Assembly: GCA_027186245.1 (NCBI GenBank)
Contig: CP114497.1
Span: forward strand, 8,005,501-8,069,500
Source of the DNA: Coriaria nepalensis
Taxonomy: Eukaryota; Streptophyta; Magnoliopsida; Cucurbitales; Coriariaceae
Direction: 5' to 3'
Length of the DNA stretch: 64,000 bases
Part shown: piece after piece, positions 35,101-47,288 of the stretch
Position numbering within the stretch: position 1 is the stretch's first letter
Layout: the number at the start of each line of letters is the position of its first letter
Position numbers and translations under genes: made by a program
Notes under the pieces: model-generated
Told to the model about the DNA's origin: nothing
Databases searched by the model: none
The model's input: the letters and a program-made list of their open reading frames with translations, nothing else

Positions 35101-36122
35101 ACCTCGTCATTTTGCGTAGTCACCTTTGATTCATCACCATCATCATCATCTCTCTTCTGGAAGAGAGAAACATGCAAACGGGTAGAGAGAGAAAGAAGAG
35201 AGATTGAGAGAAAGAGAGAAGAAAAGGTGGACCCCACCGATTCCTTCGAAACCAACCCCTTGATCGGAGAGAACGAAACACTTCTCTTTCCCCTTTCCTC
35301 TTTTATTATTATTATTTTTTTCCTTCTTTTTAGGTCTTATCTTATTCTCCGATGCTTCCAATCTCTTTTTCAAAATTCAAATTGCAGTAACAGCATAAGG
35401 TGAGATGATCTATGGTTTCTTCAACTTTCTTCTATGCCACTGTGTTTTTTTTTCATTTTTTTTTTAAAGTTGATAATTTATATATATTTATTCTTCTCGA
35501 AATTTCGTTAGCTCAGCCTGAATCGCTGATCTCTAGGTCTTCTTTTTATATTTGTTAGCTGTAATAGTTGTGAATCTTCCATCTCTTTTGTAATTAGTGA
35601 GTGATTATCTTGATGTCAGCGTTGACATTTCAGTTTCACTCAAGATTTTTTTTTTTTTTTATGGCTGGTTCTTATTGGTTTTAAAGACAGAAATGACATT
35701 TTTTAACGAATCAAAACTTTTCTCGGCTCATGTTGGCTTAGATTCAATTGGTAACCGTATTAGATTGTGAAATTTGGGATATTTTCTGTTTGATTACCGG
35801 TTAGAGGGCTACCATTTAAAACCTGAAAAAAAAAAAAAAATTGGGCAAAAGAGGATTGTTTCTGGTTCATTCGGATTCGAATCTAACCAATCTAATACTT
35901 TATTGGTTAGACTGATCTTATATTGACATTATTTCTAACATCTAATGAGTATTATTTGTTATAACTTGTGCAGCTATGTATGATAGTGACGGATCAGAGA
36001 CTTGTTCTAGTTGGTTTTAATCCAGTTGGCATTTTAATGTCATCGCTATTTCCTATCCAAATAGACTGACTGAGGTGGATGCTATTCATTAATACATTTA
36101 TCACAAGTTAAGTACTCAGCTC
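35101..36122 (+). other. Promoter and 5' UTR region of the DUF1644 gene
   Basis: A GA-rich leader (about 35160-35230) and a likely non-coding first exon ending at AAG|GTGAGA (about 35400). A leader intron then runs to TTGTGCAG (about 35972), and the leader continues to the ATG at 36123. Frames on the minus strand here are antisense to low-complexity leader DNA. Confidence 0.5.
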
Positions 36123-37149
36123 ATGGCATTTGAGTCTCTTCATGAAAGAACCCTCCCCCACATAATGTCTCTCCTTGACGATATCCAGTTAAACACTACA
36201 TGGGAAGATGTGATTTGTCCTATATGTCTAGAATTCCCTCATAATTGTGTACTCCTTCAATGCTCCTCTTATGACAAAGGATGCCGTCCTTTTGTTTGTG
36301 ACACCGATCATTTACACTCCAACTGTCTAGACCGTTTCAAAACCGCATATGGCATGACATCCCCGACAAAATCCGATGTCTCTTCTACTCCCTCAGAAGA
36401 CAACCCCAAACCATGTTGTCCCTTATGTAGAGGAGAAGTTACGGGATGGGTAGTTGTTGACAAAGCCCGTTTACATTTAGATGTCAAAAACCGTAGTTGT
36501 GAGGAGAGTCGATGTAAATTTAGTGGGACCTACTTGGAACTTAGAGAGCATGCTCAAGTAGTCCACCCTCATGCACGGCCTTCGAAAATAGACCCAGCTC
36601 GCCAGCTGGATTGGGAAAATTTTCAGCAATCGTCTGAGATTATCGATGTGTTGAGTACGATCTATTCAGAAATTCCTCGAGGGGTAGTTTTGGGAGACTA
36701 TGTGATTGAATATGGGAGCAATGATGATAGTGGAGATGAATTTGATGACTTTCGTGGTGATGAAGGAAATTGGTGGACCTCTTGTATTTTGTATCAGGTG
36801 TTTGATAATTTTAGGAATTCTAGGAACAGGAGGAGGTCAAGGGTTGGTGTTAGAAGAAGGGGAAGTAGTACTCGTGCTAGAGCAAGTTATGATGTGTCAT
36901 TGTCTGACGAAGGTTCTGTGATATCTGTTGAGTATCCAGACGATAGATTGGATGAGACTGATGATGAGTTTGTTAGTACAAGTGGGCCTTCAAGGAGTAG
37001 TTCTAGTCACAGGAGGTGAGAAAATGCCTTCTCTCTGTCTCTCTCTCTTTTCAACTTTCTTATGGTATATGTATGTTTGTAACTTGTGCATTTCTGCCTT
37101 TTGTAGTTACAGTTATAGGAGACGTCTCACCCGCTTTTATGACACCTAG
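36123..37149 (+). CDS. DUF1644 zinc-binding protein, 311 aa
   Basis: Two exons: 36123-37015 and 37107-37149 (312 codons with stop; AG|GTGAGA donor, TTTTGTAG acceptor; AG|T makes Ser). Without splicing the frame ends at 37019 (298 aa), so an intron-retained form differs only at the tail. The DUF1644 pattern is clear: WEDVICPICLEFPHN (C32, C35), LLQCSS, CRPFVCDTDHLHSNCLDRFK, then CCPLCRGEVTGW and a C2H2-like SRCKFSGTYLELREHAQVVHP. The C-terminal third is acidic then Arg/Ser-rich (NSRNRRRSR, SSSHRS). The family is annotated as RING-like or C2H2-like; some members are E3 ligase or stress-response proteins, but the activity of this one is unknown. The positional counterpart is At4g31410 (from memory). 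Confidence 0.92.
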
Positions 37150-38530
37150 GTATGCTGCCTTTGTCTTTCTATTTTACTTTTTTTTTTCCCCTGTATACAA
37201 TGCCTTTATGGAACATCTTGATATATACCCATGTTTAGTTTTTTGGGTAGATTAGCTCTTTAAAGCGCTTGATATTGCATTTAGAATGGTTTTGTTTTGA
37301 GTGGTAATATCTATTGGTTTCTATTATATCTATTCACAGAATTTGAATAGAAGTCGAATGAAGAAAAGAGAGGGATACACGGGAAGTAGAGAAAACTTGG
37401 CGATAACATTACAAATGTGTCGGAAACATGTAAAAGATGCTATGTTCAAATCATGTCTCTGTTACATCTGTAATAAGTTTTGCTGGTTAGATATGAATCC
37501 TGTCATCTTTCCTTTTCTTAGTGTTTTTTTTTTCCTCCCCCCCCCCCCCCCCCCCTTGCTTTAAGTGATGTATTTGATTGAAGCTCTACTAAAATAGATG
37601 TCTGGAGGATAGGGAAAGGCATGATGTGTAGCTTATGATGTAATGAACTACCATTTTCTAAGATGGTGCCTCGTATGCATGTTTCTACTTTCTAGTATTC
37701 TATTTCGACCCATTGATTAAGAAACATATCCTAAACAATCTCTAAAATTCTGCCTGCGATTGAATCCTTATCAATTAGACTCGTCGGAAATTGTGTATAG
37801 AAAGAAAAAAGACATTCATCTTGCCGGGTCTTTATTGCCTTTCGCCGGGGTGATTGATGCACGGAAGAGACCAATGGGGGCCAAAAATGACACTCTTTGA
37901 TAAAGGTATAGTACGTTTTCAGATTGCTTCAACCTTTTAGTTGAGTATTTTTGGAGGGAGTAATTAATTAATTTATCTTATTTAAAATCGTTAAATTTTA
38001 AATAAAATAATTTAAAAATTGTTAAAATAAAGTAAATAAATAATAGTAAAATAATTTTTTAATATTTTAATTAAAATTATTTTAAATAAAATAAAATAAT
38101 TTATTTTAGAAAAGGGAAGATTAACACCTCTCCTAAATTTTATTTCCTCGTTATTAAAGATTTTTAGTTATAAATAAATACGGAAAAATAATGAAAGCAA
38201 GAAGTTGCTGCCTGATATCATATGTCGAACCTAATTGAGAAATAATCAAGAAAAATGGACTTTTATTAAAATTTATGAATCTAAACTGAACTTGATTCTA
38301 AATTAACATTTTCTCAATAATTTTTTTTTTTTTTTTTGGGGTTTAAATTCAAATACGGCTCTTGGACCAGAAAGAAAGGAAGAGAGAATGTTTTAGTGTT
38401 AAAAGTGTTCAATAAACGTACATTCACGGAGCTCATGGCCAATCAAAATCTGCCACGTCGTAATGTGACATTTTCTTAAAAACAAACATAACCGCTACTC
38501 TCAACGACAATTTAATGGAATTTTATAATA
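37150..38530. other. DUF1644 3' UTR and intergenic DNA
   Basis: Probable 3' UTR with a further candidate acceptor (TTCACAG near 37340). There is a 19-base C run at 37537-37555, then AT-rich DNA and a T run near 38320-38340. No gene is seen. Confidence 0.45.
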
Positions 38531-38682
38531 AGCGCTCTCTTTCTTTCTCCTCCTTTTTGTGGTCTCTCTCTCTTTCTCTCTACTAAGTCTCTCTCCTCTT
38601 GCACTCTCCGTGAAAAACAGGCGCTCCAATGAGAAACTGAACTTTTCTCTTAACCCCTGCAACTCTCTCTGTCTCTCCAAAA

Positions 38683-41600
38683 ATGGATACGGTTCCTCGA
38701 TCTCGCCGTGCCCTAGAGCCTCGATTGAGCGGGAAGATAGTCCGAGCTAGGCGAACCTTGAGTTCGAAGACTCCATATGACCGGCCTAGCCTTCCTTCTC
38801 GAGGTTCCGATGAAAACCCTAATTGGCTCAATAGGATTGTTCTCTCACCCACTCGTTCAATTGCTACCCGCGCTGGAAAGTTATTGACCTCTGTCTTCGG
38901 TTCTGAAGAGTCTTCTTCTTCCTCCTCGTCTTCTGGTAAGCGATTCAGGTTCCGCTTTCAATATGTTTTTTCTCCTTTCTGGTTCTATATTTTGTTTTCT
39001 GTTTGATTTTTATGTGAAAAGAAGAAAGAAGGAAAGAGGTCGGATTCTTTTTGACTTGGTTAGCTGCGGAAAATGTATCCCCAAGTTAGGGAGGAAAATA
39101 ATAGAGAAGAAACCTACTTGGGTGTGTTTTGGTTTGATTGGGGATAGAGAAATCAATGGAATAAGGCTGTCACTTTATACATTTGATGCCTTGTTTGGGG
39201 TGGGGGAGACCTTATGTTGATCTTTGAAAGGGTGATGGTTGCTGGTGGATGGTTGCCAAGTCACCCTGTCTAAGTTTGGTTTTTGTTTGGTCTCCCTACC
39301 ATTTTCCTCTTTGAAAACTTATATCGACATCTTCTACATTCACTTCTTAGAATCCCTGTCTGCTGTGTTGGTCAAAATGCTTCACATTTCTAATGACATG
39401 GAATAATGCCCATTCGCCTATGTATGTACCTCTTGTAAAACAAAAACGAAATTTATCTAGGGTGCACAATGAAAGTTGGGTCCTTAGTAAATGGTAATTA
39501 ACTTCCATCCCCCCACCCTATTCGATAAGTGGTTTATAAATGCCTGTACAAGCTTTAAGAGTTAGATGTTGTTCAGTTTTGTACCTTTGTTTAGGTTTTT
39601 TCTTGTGTCCCTCATGCAGATGATGATGTGGATGATGAAGATGATATCTCTTTTGAGAAAACTGATGAATTTCCAAAGGTAGCTGCATTACTCTTACATA
39701 CTGTCAGGGTCACTTGATAGAAAGTGTGTTTCAAAGCAGCTGTAAGACTGTGATTAGTTTTTCACAGCACATTTTGGAAAAGTATATTGCGGTTTATATT
39801 TGCATTTTCACTCCTTTGAATTCGGATTCCAGAATATCATGGATCAAGTATAATAACTAACATTCCATTATATCAAATAGTCTAAATGACTGAGAATCTT
39901 CTTACTTTTTGGACTAAACATGTAATGATCGGTCATACTTAATGATATAAACTGATTTTCAGAGCTCCCTAATAAGATGATGCTTACTACAGATGTAACA
40001 TATATTGGCGTGATGAGCCAAGATTGGTTATTGAGTTCACTTGATAAAACGTTTTAGGTTCTATGCTGACATGATTTGTAGTAGTTTAATTTCCTTTGTC
40101 AAGGTTTATCATGAAAGCAAGTGCTTGTTTTAGTTGGTTGATTAAATGTATGCTGATTTTGCATATGCTTAAATCAGAAAGATGGGATATCGGATATAGT
40201 CAATTGCCTTACAATGGAGCCCCAGTCAACAGTTGGGAAGGCTGAAACAAAGCATATAATAGAACAACTACTTTTGCACGAGACCTTCTCAAGGTACTGA
40301 AACTATTTATTTTTCCATCATCCAGAGAGGTAGTAGTACTTAGTATGTTATGTACCTTATTTGAGATTTCTTGTTTGCAGGGAAGAGTGTGATAGATTAG
40401 TTCAGATTATTAAGTCAAGAGTCATAGAATTTCCAACAATCGACAAGACAGTAGGCCAAATTCTACCTGAGACACCAAACAGAACAGTTGGTTTTGGTAT
40501 TGGTTAGCATACAAAAGAAAAAAGGTTTGACCTGTCAATCTTTTATGTCTGAATGATGGTGCTATTGTTTTACAGATATAGACATGCCAGATCTCTGCAA
40601 TACTGCAGTTCTAGAGGCCAAAAAATGGTTAAATGAGAAGAAATCAGGATCAAATTTGAAGTCAAATTCGGACTATGGGACAGGGACTCTGAATTCTGCA
40701 ATTCTGCAACAAGTGAGTCTTTGGTGTCTTTCAATTGGCAGACCAAAATATTGGAGATTTATATTCTGTGTAGATGATAGAAAAATTTTCCCTTAAATAT
40801 GTTTTTGTTTGAGAGCTAGTGTTTCTTGTAGTTGTTTTCTCCTGTTGAGTTTTTCATTCCATCTCATTAGAATGGTTCTTATGAATGTAAGTAATGATAT
40901 AGTTGAGAATAATAATTCGTGTGTTTATCAGTAAAACTAATTTCTCCTGATATATTTTAGAAGTCACTGCTATCTTCTTCTATAGAAGAGGACAGCTAAT
41001 TGCTTGAGAAATTGTTCTCTCACTCTATGCAGAAATGGGAATTAGTTTTACCTTGGTTACATTTTAAGATGGTTTTGGATTGATGCAGGTTACCAATGAA
41101 GAAGCAGGTTCTCCAGCAGATGTGGCCAAATCATACATGCGGGCACGTCCCTCATGGACGTCTCCTTCCACGGACCATGTTAAAAAAAAACCTACGTCGC
41201 CGTTAGGGATACACCTGTTTGGGGATGAAGCACCATTTTCAATTGGAGGGATACATCTATTTGGGGATGAAACACCATTTTCAATTGGTGGTAGTTCGTT
41301 GTCATCGTCAAAGGTACTTGAACATTTCATCTCTTCATTTGTATATATATAGTTTTTGCTTCTTTTTGGAACACTCGTTTAGATGTTAAATATAGCAGGG
41401 TATTTGGAAATGTATATTATCAAAGGAAGGACATCATATTCGTCCTGGAGTTCTGCCGTCATGATCTTTTGGGTGCTTGTTGAATCTCAGGTAAAGCTTG
41501 CTAGGGATTCCCCATCCAGTGGACTGTGGAATATCCAGGAGGAAATACAAAAAGTGCGGTCAAAAGCCACAGAAGAGATGCTAAAAACTTTACCATCTGC

Positions 41601-43353
41601 AAAAATCGATAGATCTTTATTTTCTTCAGACCATAAAAGTACTTCAAATCCCTTAGGTTCTGGTAGAGTTGAGATTCTTAGAGCAGAGAAAACGGAATTT
41701 TCAACAAAGGCAGTCAATGCATCTTTGAATTTGTTTACGGAGATAACTACCTCCAAGGAGTTACCAGGTAGATCGTGGGTTGAGGGAAAATATGCAAAGG
41801 TTTCCTGACTGACAACATTTTTCATAAAAATTTAAATAAATTGTCTTGTAGTATGTGTAACACATTGAACCTCATTTTCTGCACATTCAGATATGGAGAG
41901 GGTGCAAGATTTGTCACAAAATGAAGCATCATTTCATGATCCAGCTAGCACCGCCTCCCAACAAAATAAGGTAACTAGATTGCTTAAATAGAAATGCTGT
42001 ATAAGTCCACATTTATATGTTTTAAATTGTTAATTAGGTAATATTATATATTTCATAATCTCTGTTCTTTTTTTTTTCCCCCTAAATTCTATCACAATTA
42101 GCTGAAGCTCAAAGCCCAAGTTAAACAGCGGATTCATTTTCTAGAATGTTTGACATACTGCAATTGTTTCCCTTGCAGGAACTAGATGGTATTACGATTA
42201 TTGAGGGAAAAGGTGCCCAGCAACCTATAATTTTCTTCTCTATCTCAGCAAAAATTAAAACAGAAAAAAAAATTGCTTGGTATTGTTTTAAATTTGTGTG
42301 ATGGGATTTCTCAAGTAGTTATAAAAAAAATTCGGAGCTGGGCTTTTTGCTATGACTGTCATATATATATATATATATACACACACAGCACTGGTTTATC
42401 TCACAAATAAAAAGCTCTCACTATCAGGATCTAGGAACGGCTTAGAAGAGATAACAATCAGCTGTGAACAAGGACTCCACTCCTCAGATGATCCCAGAAC
42501 CAAATTGCATAGGTCAGTGTTCCTCCATTGAAAAATTTTTGCAGTCGAGAAAATATGTACATAACTAGCCCTAGTCTCCACCTTGGTTGTGTATTTCTCA
42601 CTTTGTAGCTCTTGACCATGTTAATCAAGCTCAGAAAAATTCTCATTTCTCAGTACACACTTTTGTATGTCACAGTGATTCTGATGCTGGTCGTGTTGAA
42701 CTCTTTAAAGACAGCAATGGGACTAACCAGCAGCCAAACTCTTCAGCAGGAGAAAAAAAAATTATTGCAGGTTAGACTTTGTAGAATCATTGGTTGGTCG
42801 CTGTAAACTTTTTTATTGGGAAACATCCTATTATATTTATGTAAGAAATAGCGAGTCAATGGTTTTAATGCAACATTCTCCTCGACACCTTAAATGCAGA
42901 CAGAGAATGCTCTACATCAAATGATGCAGCCGCAGCTAATGGTTTCCCCCATTCAACTATAAGGTAAAACGAAACAAACTGGTTCTGTCTCACCTCATTT
43001 AGATGGAGATTGTAGCAATTCTGATATTCATTCAATATTCAACTTACTTATTCCGATATGTCCCCTGCCCCTATTTCCATTGAAATTGTTGAAGCCAAGA
43101 GAAGACAACTCCTGCAACAAGTAATGTCCCTGTTGAAGAGACAACATGCGAGCTTCTAAGCGAAACTCGTGTTGAGGTCCCAGACAACAAGGAAAATGAT
43201 ACTGCAGCAAGTGAGTCCCAGAAGGCTGTTGTCGAGCAGGAGCCATTGGAGCCAAAGACAAGACACAGAGCTGGAACCAGAGTTTCTACCGGAACCACCC
43301 CCGACAACCAACGGGGAAAGAGAATGAGAAGTTATAGTAGAAAGCTGCAGTAG
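38683..43353 (+). CDS. KAKU4: KAKU4-like nuclear envelope/nuclear pore-associated protein, 599 aa
   Basis: Thirteen coding exons: 38683-38935, 39620-39678, 40178-40293, 40381-40496, 40576-40712, 41089-41313, 41491-41767, 41891-41970, 42179-42212, 42428-42512, 42676-42770, 42900-42963, 43095-43353 (600 codons with stop; every junction keeps frame). Landmarks are a basic N-terminus (RSRRALEPRLSGKIVRARR), NPNWLNRIVLSPTRSIATRAGKLLTSVF, an acidic DDDVDDEDD block, a C-terminal-half motif SYMRARPSWTSPS shared with plant NUP136-type proteins, and a Lys/Arg-rich C-terminus (RGKRMRSYSRK). KAKU4 proteins lie at the inner nuclear membrane and pore and bind lamin-like CRWN proteins to set nuclear shape. 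A 14-residue unit is duplicated at residues 267-294. The last acceptor (TTGAAG, 43094) is weak, and the donor at 41767 has a competitor at 41800. Confidence 0.85.
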
Positions 43354-44030
43354 AGAGAAAGAGAAAGAGAGATGGCAAAGAGGTCTTTTGGGGTTCATGC
43401 TGTTGTTTTTATTAACCTTTTTGTAAAAACTAGCCTAGATAAGTACGACGGGGTAGGTGATTATTAGGGGATATGCCACGGAATTAATATTATTTCTGAA
43501 TTTATTGTGGTCAGATGTTTTTACTTGCTTAGTTGGTAATGACTCTGATTTGTATTGTGAAACTCATGGAATAAATATGCAAGAAACTGAAAATAATTAA
43601 CAGGTTTTAAAAATAGAATAATTATTAGATGAATTATGTTTAAGGTAAATTAATTTATTTTAATTATATATATTCTTTTTATATTATTATATTATATATT
43701 ATATTAAATTTATATATAATTTATCTTGAAATTGAGATTTTAAACTGAAGTTTAGTATGATTTTCAAGACAAGAATCAACTTTTAACTGTTTTCTTCATC
43801 AAATCGCTTATTACCGATATCTTTTCATGTCTTTCGGGATATCTACCCTCACCGTCACCGGTATTAACCAAATGTTTTTTTTTTTCTTTTTTTTTTTTTT
43901 CTTTTTTAACGTTTGGGCTTTTATCCGCTACACTTGGAGACCGCTGCTGCACTGATCTCTTACTCAATTCAAGCCCTAAACCAGACTAACTTCTTTTTCT
44001 TCTTCTTCTTCGATCGAGGACTATCGAGCA
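43354..44030. other. KAKU4 3' UTR and CSN5 promoter/leader
   Basis: The KAKU4 3' UTR is followed by AT-rich DNA. From about 43880 there are T-rich tracts and a TTC-repeat leader leading to the CSN5 ATG. No further gene is seen. Confidence 0.45.
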
Positions 44031-46621
44031 ATGGAGCCATTTCCGTCGTCATCGCAGATAGCGCAGAAGACATGGGAGCTGGAAAACAACATCATCGCCA
44101 TGGAGCCATCGTCATCGACCACAACCACCACCAAGATAACAGACCCTTCCTCCGACGCCATCTTCTATTACGACGAAGGAGGGCAATCGAAATTCCAGCA
44201 AGAGAAGCCGTGGGTCAACGATCCTCACTACTTCAAGCGTGTCAAGATCTCCGCTCTCGCTCTTCTTAAGATGGTCGTCCATGCCCGCTCCGGTGGTACC
44301 ATTGAAGTCATGGGACTTATGCAAGGGAAGACTGATGGTGACGCCATTATTGTTATGGATGCTTTTGCTTTGCCTGTTGAAGGCACCGAAACTAGGGTTA
44401 ATGCCCAGGCTGATGCTTACGAGTATATGGTCGATTATTCTCAGACTAATAAGCAGGTTTTCTTCCCCCCTACCGTATCTTCCGTTAATCGAAGTTTTGT
44501 TTACGTGTTGATTCTTCGGGTGATGAGTGTATGATAAGGCCTGCTTGCTTTGGTATGTTTATGTGAAACCCTAATTCCGCTTGCCTCTCTCAGTTCTGGA
44601 GTTGTGATAGTCAAGGAACCCTGAGGTTTTCTATAAAGGGAATTATCAGTGTTTCAGCTTGTAGTAATTCCGCTTGTTGTATTCCAGTGTTTCAGTTTAT
44701 ATACTTCCTGAAACACTGGAATTATCAGGACCGAGTTATAAATTCCTGCTCCGATTTAATATATTTATATACTTCCTACTTTTAAAAAATCATTTCATTG
44801 TATTCTTTTTCTAATGAAATGCTAGTAACATAATTATCTCTTTAAGTTACATTTCAACTACTGTACTTTACCTGGGTCGGATTGTTAAAACCAAATTTCA
44901 GGGCGTACTCTTGTGCGTCTATGATAACAATTTCTCATATTATATTTGTATGTGTAGGCTGGCCGCTTGGAGAATGTTGTGGGGTGGTACCATTCTCATC
45001 CAGGTTATGGATGCTGGCTTTCTGGTATTGACGTTTCAACACAAATGCTTAACCAACAATTTCAAGAGCCCTTTTTGGCTATTGTTATCGATCCCACCAG
45101 AACTGTTTCTGCTGGAAAAGTTGAGATTGGGGCATTTAGGACATACCCAGAAGGATATAAGCCTCGAGATGAACCTGTCTCAGAATATCAGACCATCCCT
45201 CTAAATAAAATAGAAGACTTTGGGGTGCATTGCAAACAGGTATTCTTTATATGGGTCCCCTTCTGTTTTTTAAGATAAATTCTAGTTTAAAGTCTTGATT
45301 ACCTGAAATTTTTGTTGTTTCAGTATTATTCATTGGAGATCACTTATTTTAAGTCTTCCCTTGACTCACACCTCTTGAATCTTTTGTGGAATAAGTATTG
45401 GGTGAATACCCTTTCATCTTCACCTTTATTGGGAAATGGGGATTATGTTGCTGGCCAAATCTCAGATCTAGGTACTCATGGTTTTTGGTTCTGTACTCTC
45501 CTTTTTGTCTTTTAATAAAGAATCATTTTGGCATTGTTTATAAAAAGTACAATTTTCTGTGAATTGTTTGCATTGTGCAGCTGAAAAGCTTGAGCAAGTG
45601 GAGAATCAGTTGGCTCACTCCCGCTTTGGGCCTCTAATTGCTCCCCCACAAAAGAAGAAAGAGGTTTGTGTCCAACCTCAATAGATACTCATCTTGGCTT
45701 TAATTTCTCTATACTTACAAGTGTTTGGCATCTCCCCCTTTATTGATTCAGATATTAACTTAATGCCAAAATACATGTTTCTTGTTGGATTATTAACAAT
45801 TTCGGAATTTTGATTGTGCGCTCACTCTTTGAGCAAGGAATGAATGGTTGTTTTTAAGCAACTAACCATGAATTGTTAAATAGAGAGGAGGGGGAGGGTG
45901 GTGGGGGTGTAAATTTATCCCTATTAATTCAGATATAACTTGATGCCAAAATACATGTTTTTTGTTGGATTATTAACAATTTCAGAATTATGATCGTGCG
46001 CTCACTCTTTGAGCAAGGAATGAATGGTTGTTTTAAAGCACTAATCATGTACTGTAATGTTTGGTTACTTTTTCATGTAACAGATATGAAAGGCACCTTT
46101 AGCAACATTTAAATGAAAAATGAAATCAACTTTGAGAAATGTATATTGAGGATGATGCTTTGTATGCTATGTTTTTTGTAATACTACTGCAAAATGTGAG
46201 AGCTATCTGAGAAGTACTAATCATATGAGTGGTTTGCACTGAACAAACCCTTTTCCGTGTGGTGATGCCCCCTTTTTATATTTTCTAATTCTTTTGTCGT
46301 CTCTTTGCACTGGTTTATATTATTGATATGGACCTTACACTGTTATCCTTTGTACACAAACAGGAAGAATCGCCACTTGCCAAGATTACTCGTGATAGTG
46401 CAAAGATAACCGTGGAGCAGGTTCATGGTCTGATGTCCCAGGTGACTGCCCTGAACAGAATACTAAGGTTTCTAATCCCAATTTACATTAATTCCTCTAC
46501 TAACTTGTTCTTTTCCCCCCCATCTCGGTAGGTTATCAAGGACGTCCTTTTCAACTCAGTACGCCAACCCAACAGATCCCAAACAGAGCCATCTGACCCT
46601 GAACCAATGATTGAAACTTGA
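44031..46621 (+). CDS. CSN5: COP9 signalosome subunit 5 (JAMM deneddylase), 368 aa
   Basis: Six coding exons: 44031-44456, 44958-45239, 45324-45471, 45581-45663, 46364-46441, 46532-46621 (369 codons with stop). The MPN+/JAMM metalloprotease site is intact: E92 in [11 protein letters not shown], then H154-S-H156-P...S164-x2-D167 in [16 protein letters not shown]. It is the catalytic, zinc-dependent subunit of the CSN, removing NEDD8/RUB from cullins in the nucleus and cytoplasm and so regulating CRL ubiquitin ligases in photomorphogenesis and hormone signalling. Length and the C-terminal region ([34 protein letters not shown]) match plant CSN5 (about 358 aa). Intron 4 (700 bp) holds a tandem duplication and intron 1 a hairpin. 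The Arabidopsis CSN5 genes lie elsewhere (At1g), so this one is out of step with its neighbours. Confidence 0.97.
44681..44722. repeat. 15-bp perfect inverted repeat in CSN5 intron 1
   Basis: Arms ATTCCAGTGTTTCAG (44681-44695) and CTGAAACACTGGAAT (44708-44722) are perfectly complementary, with a 12-nt loop. A further GTGTTTCAG lies just upstream (44649-44657), so the arm has a third partial copy. Confidence 0.85.
45742..46057. repeat. 180-bp period tandem duplication in CSN5 intron 4
   Basis: Two copies of about 135 bp, at 45742-45876 and 45922-46057. Shared landmarks GCTCACTCTTTGAGCAAGGA (45821 and 46001) and ATGCCAAAATACATGTTT (45763 and 45943) are exactly 180 bp apart. The copies differ by a few substitutions and small indels, so the duplication is not brand new. 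It lies between exons 4 and 5 and does not alter the frame. Confidence 0.9.
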
Positions 46622-47288
46622 AAACTTATACCCTATCATAAAGTTTATAGAAACTGATGAGGAAGCCCTTCTCCCCTTCTGATGTTGTCTATTCTGGTGG
46701 ACCCGTCACTGTTTTGAAAGGTTGCAGATTAGTTTTTCGGTGCTGGGAAAGACTTCCTTCGCGCACTCTGCACTGATGTATATCCTTTTGCACATTAATG
46801 CATGAGTTTTTCTGGGTACCTTTCTGATTCAATTATGTTAGTATCTACAGAGACTTCTTTTCTTGCAACTTGTTCATAAAGTAAAATCATAAATGCAGCT
46901 ACTCTGTTTTATTGGCTCATTTCAATGAGAAATCTAGAATTCATGTGGTTTACAAAGATTATCAGCTCTTCCAAGTCTTTAAGAGTCACATTACTGTTCT
47001 GTTCTGTTCTGTTCTTGTGGAAAGAAGAGCAATCCATGTAACGGAACAGAGAGTATGACAAGTTGCAAGTGATTAGCTCCTATCGACTTAAATTTTTATT
47101 TTACTAGTTCTTCAAACTTATAAACTAAATTTATATCCTTAAAGTTATATAAACTAAATCGGCCCGCTTTTAATCTAACTCATTTAATAATCGTTTTTTT
47201 CACTATCATGATTAAAAAAGATGAAGAGACATCACATTAAAAAAAAGATTAATAAATGGGTTGAATTAAAAATGGGTCGGTTTACAAA
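46622..47288. other. CSN5 3' UTR and intergenic DNA
   Basis: The 3' UTR runs to about 46860. A (TTCTG)n tract, TTCTGTTCTGTTCTGTTCT, lies at about 46996-47014, followed by AT-rich DNA. No gene is seen. Confidence 0.4.

Noticed and set aside
41491..41808. Alternative KAKU4 donor at 41800 (AAG|GTTTCC)
   Set aside because: It would shift the next exon into a frame reading a Trp/Cys-rich sequence; the donor at 41767 gives DMERVQDLSQNEA and keeps all later exons open.
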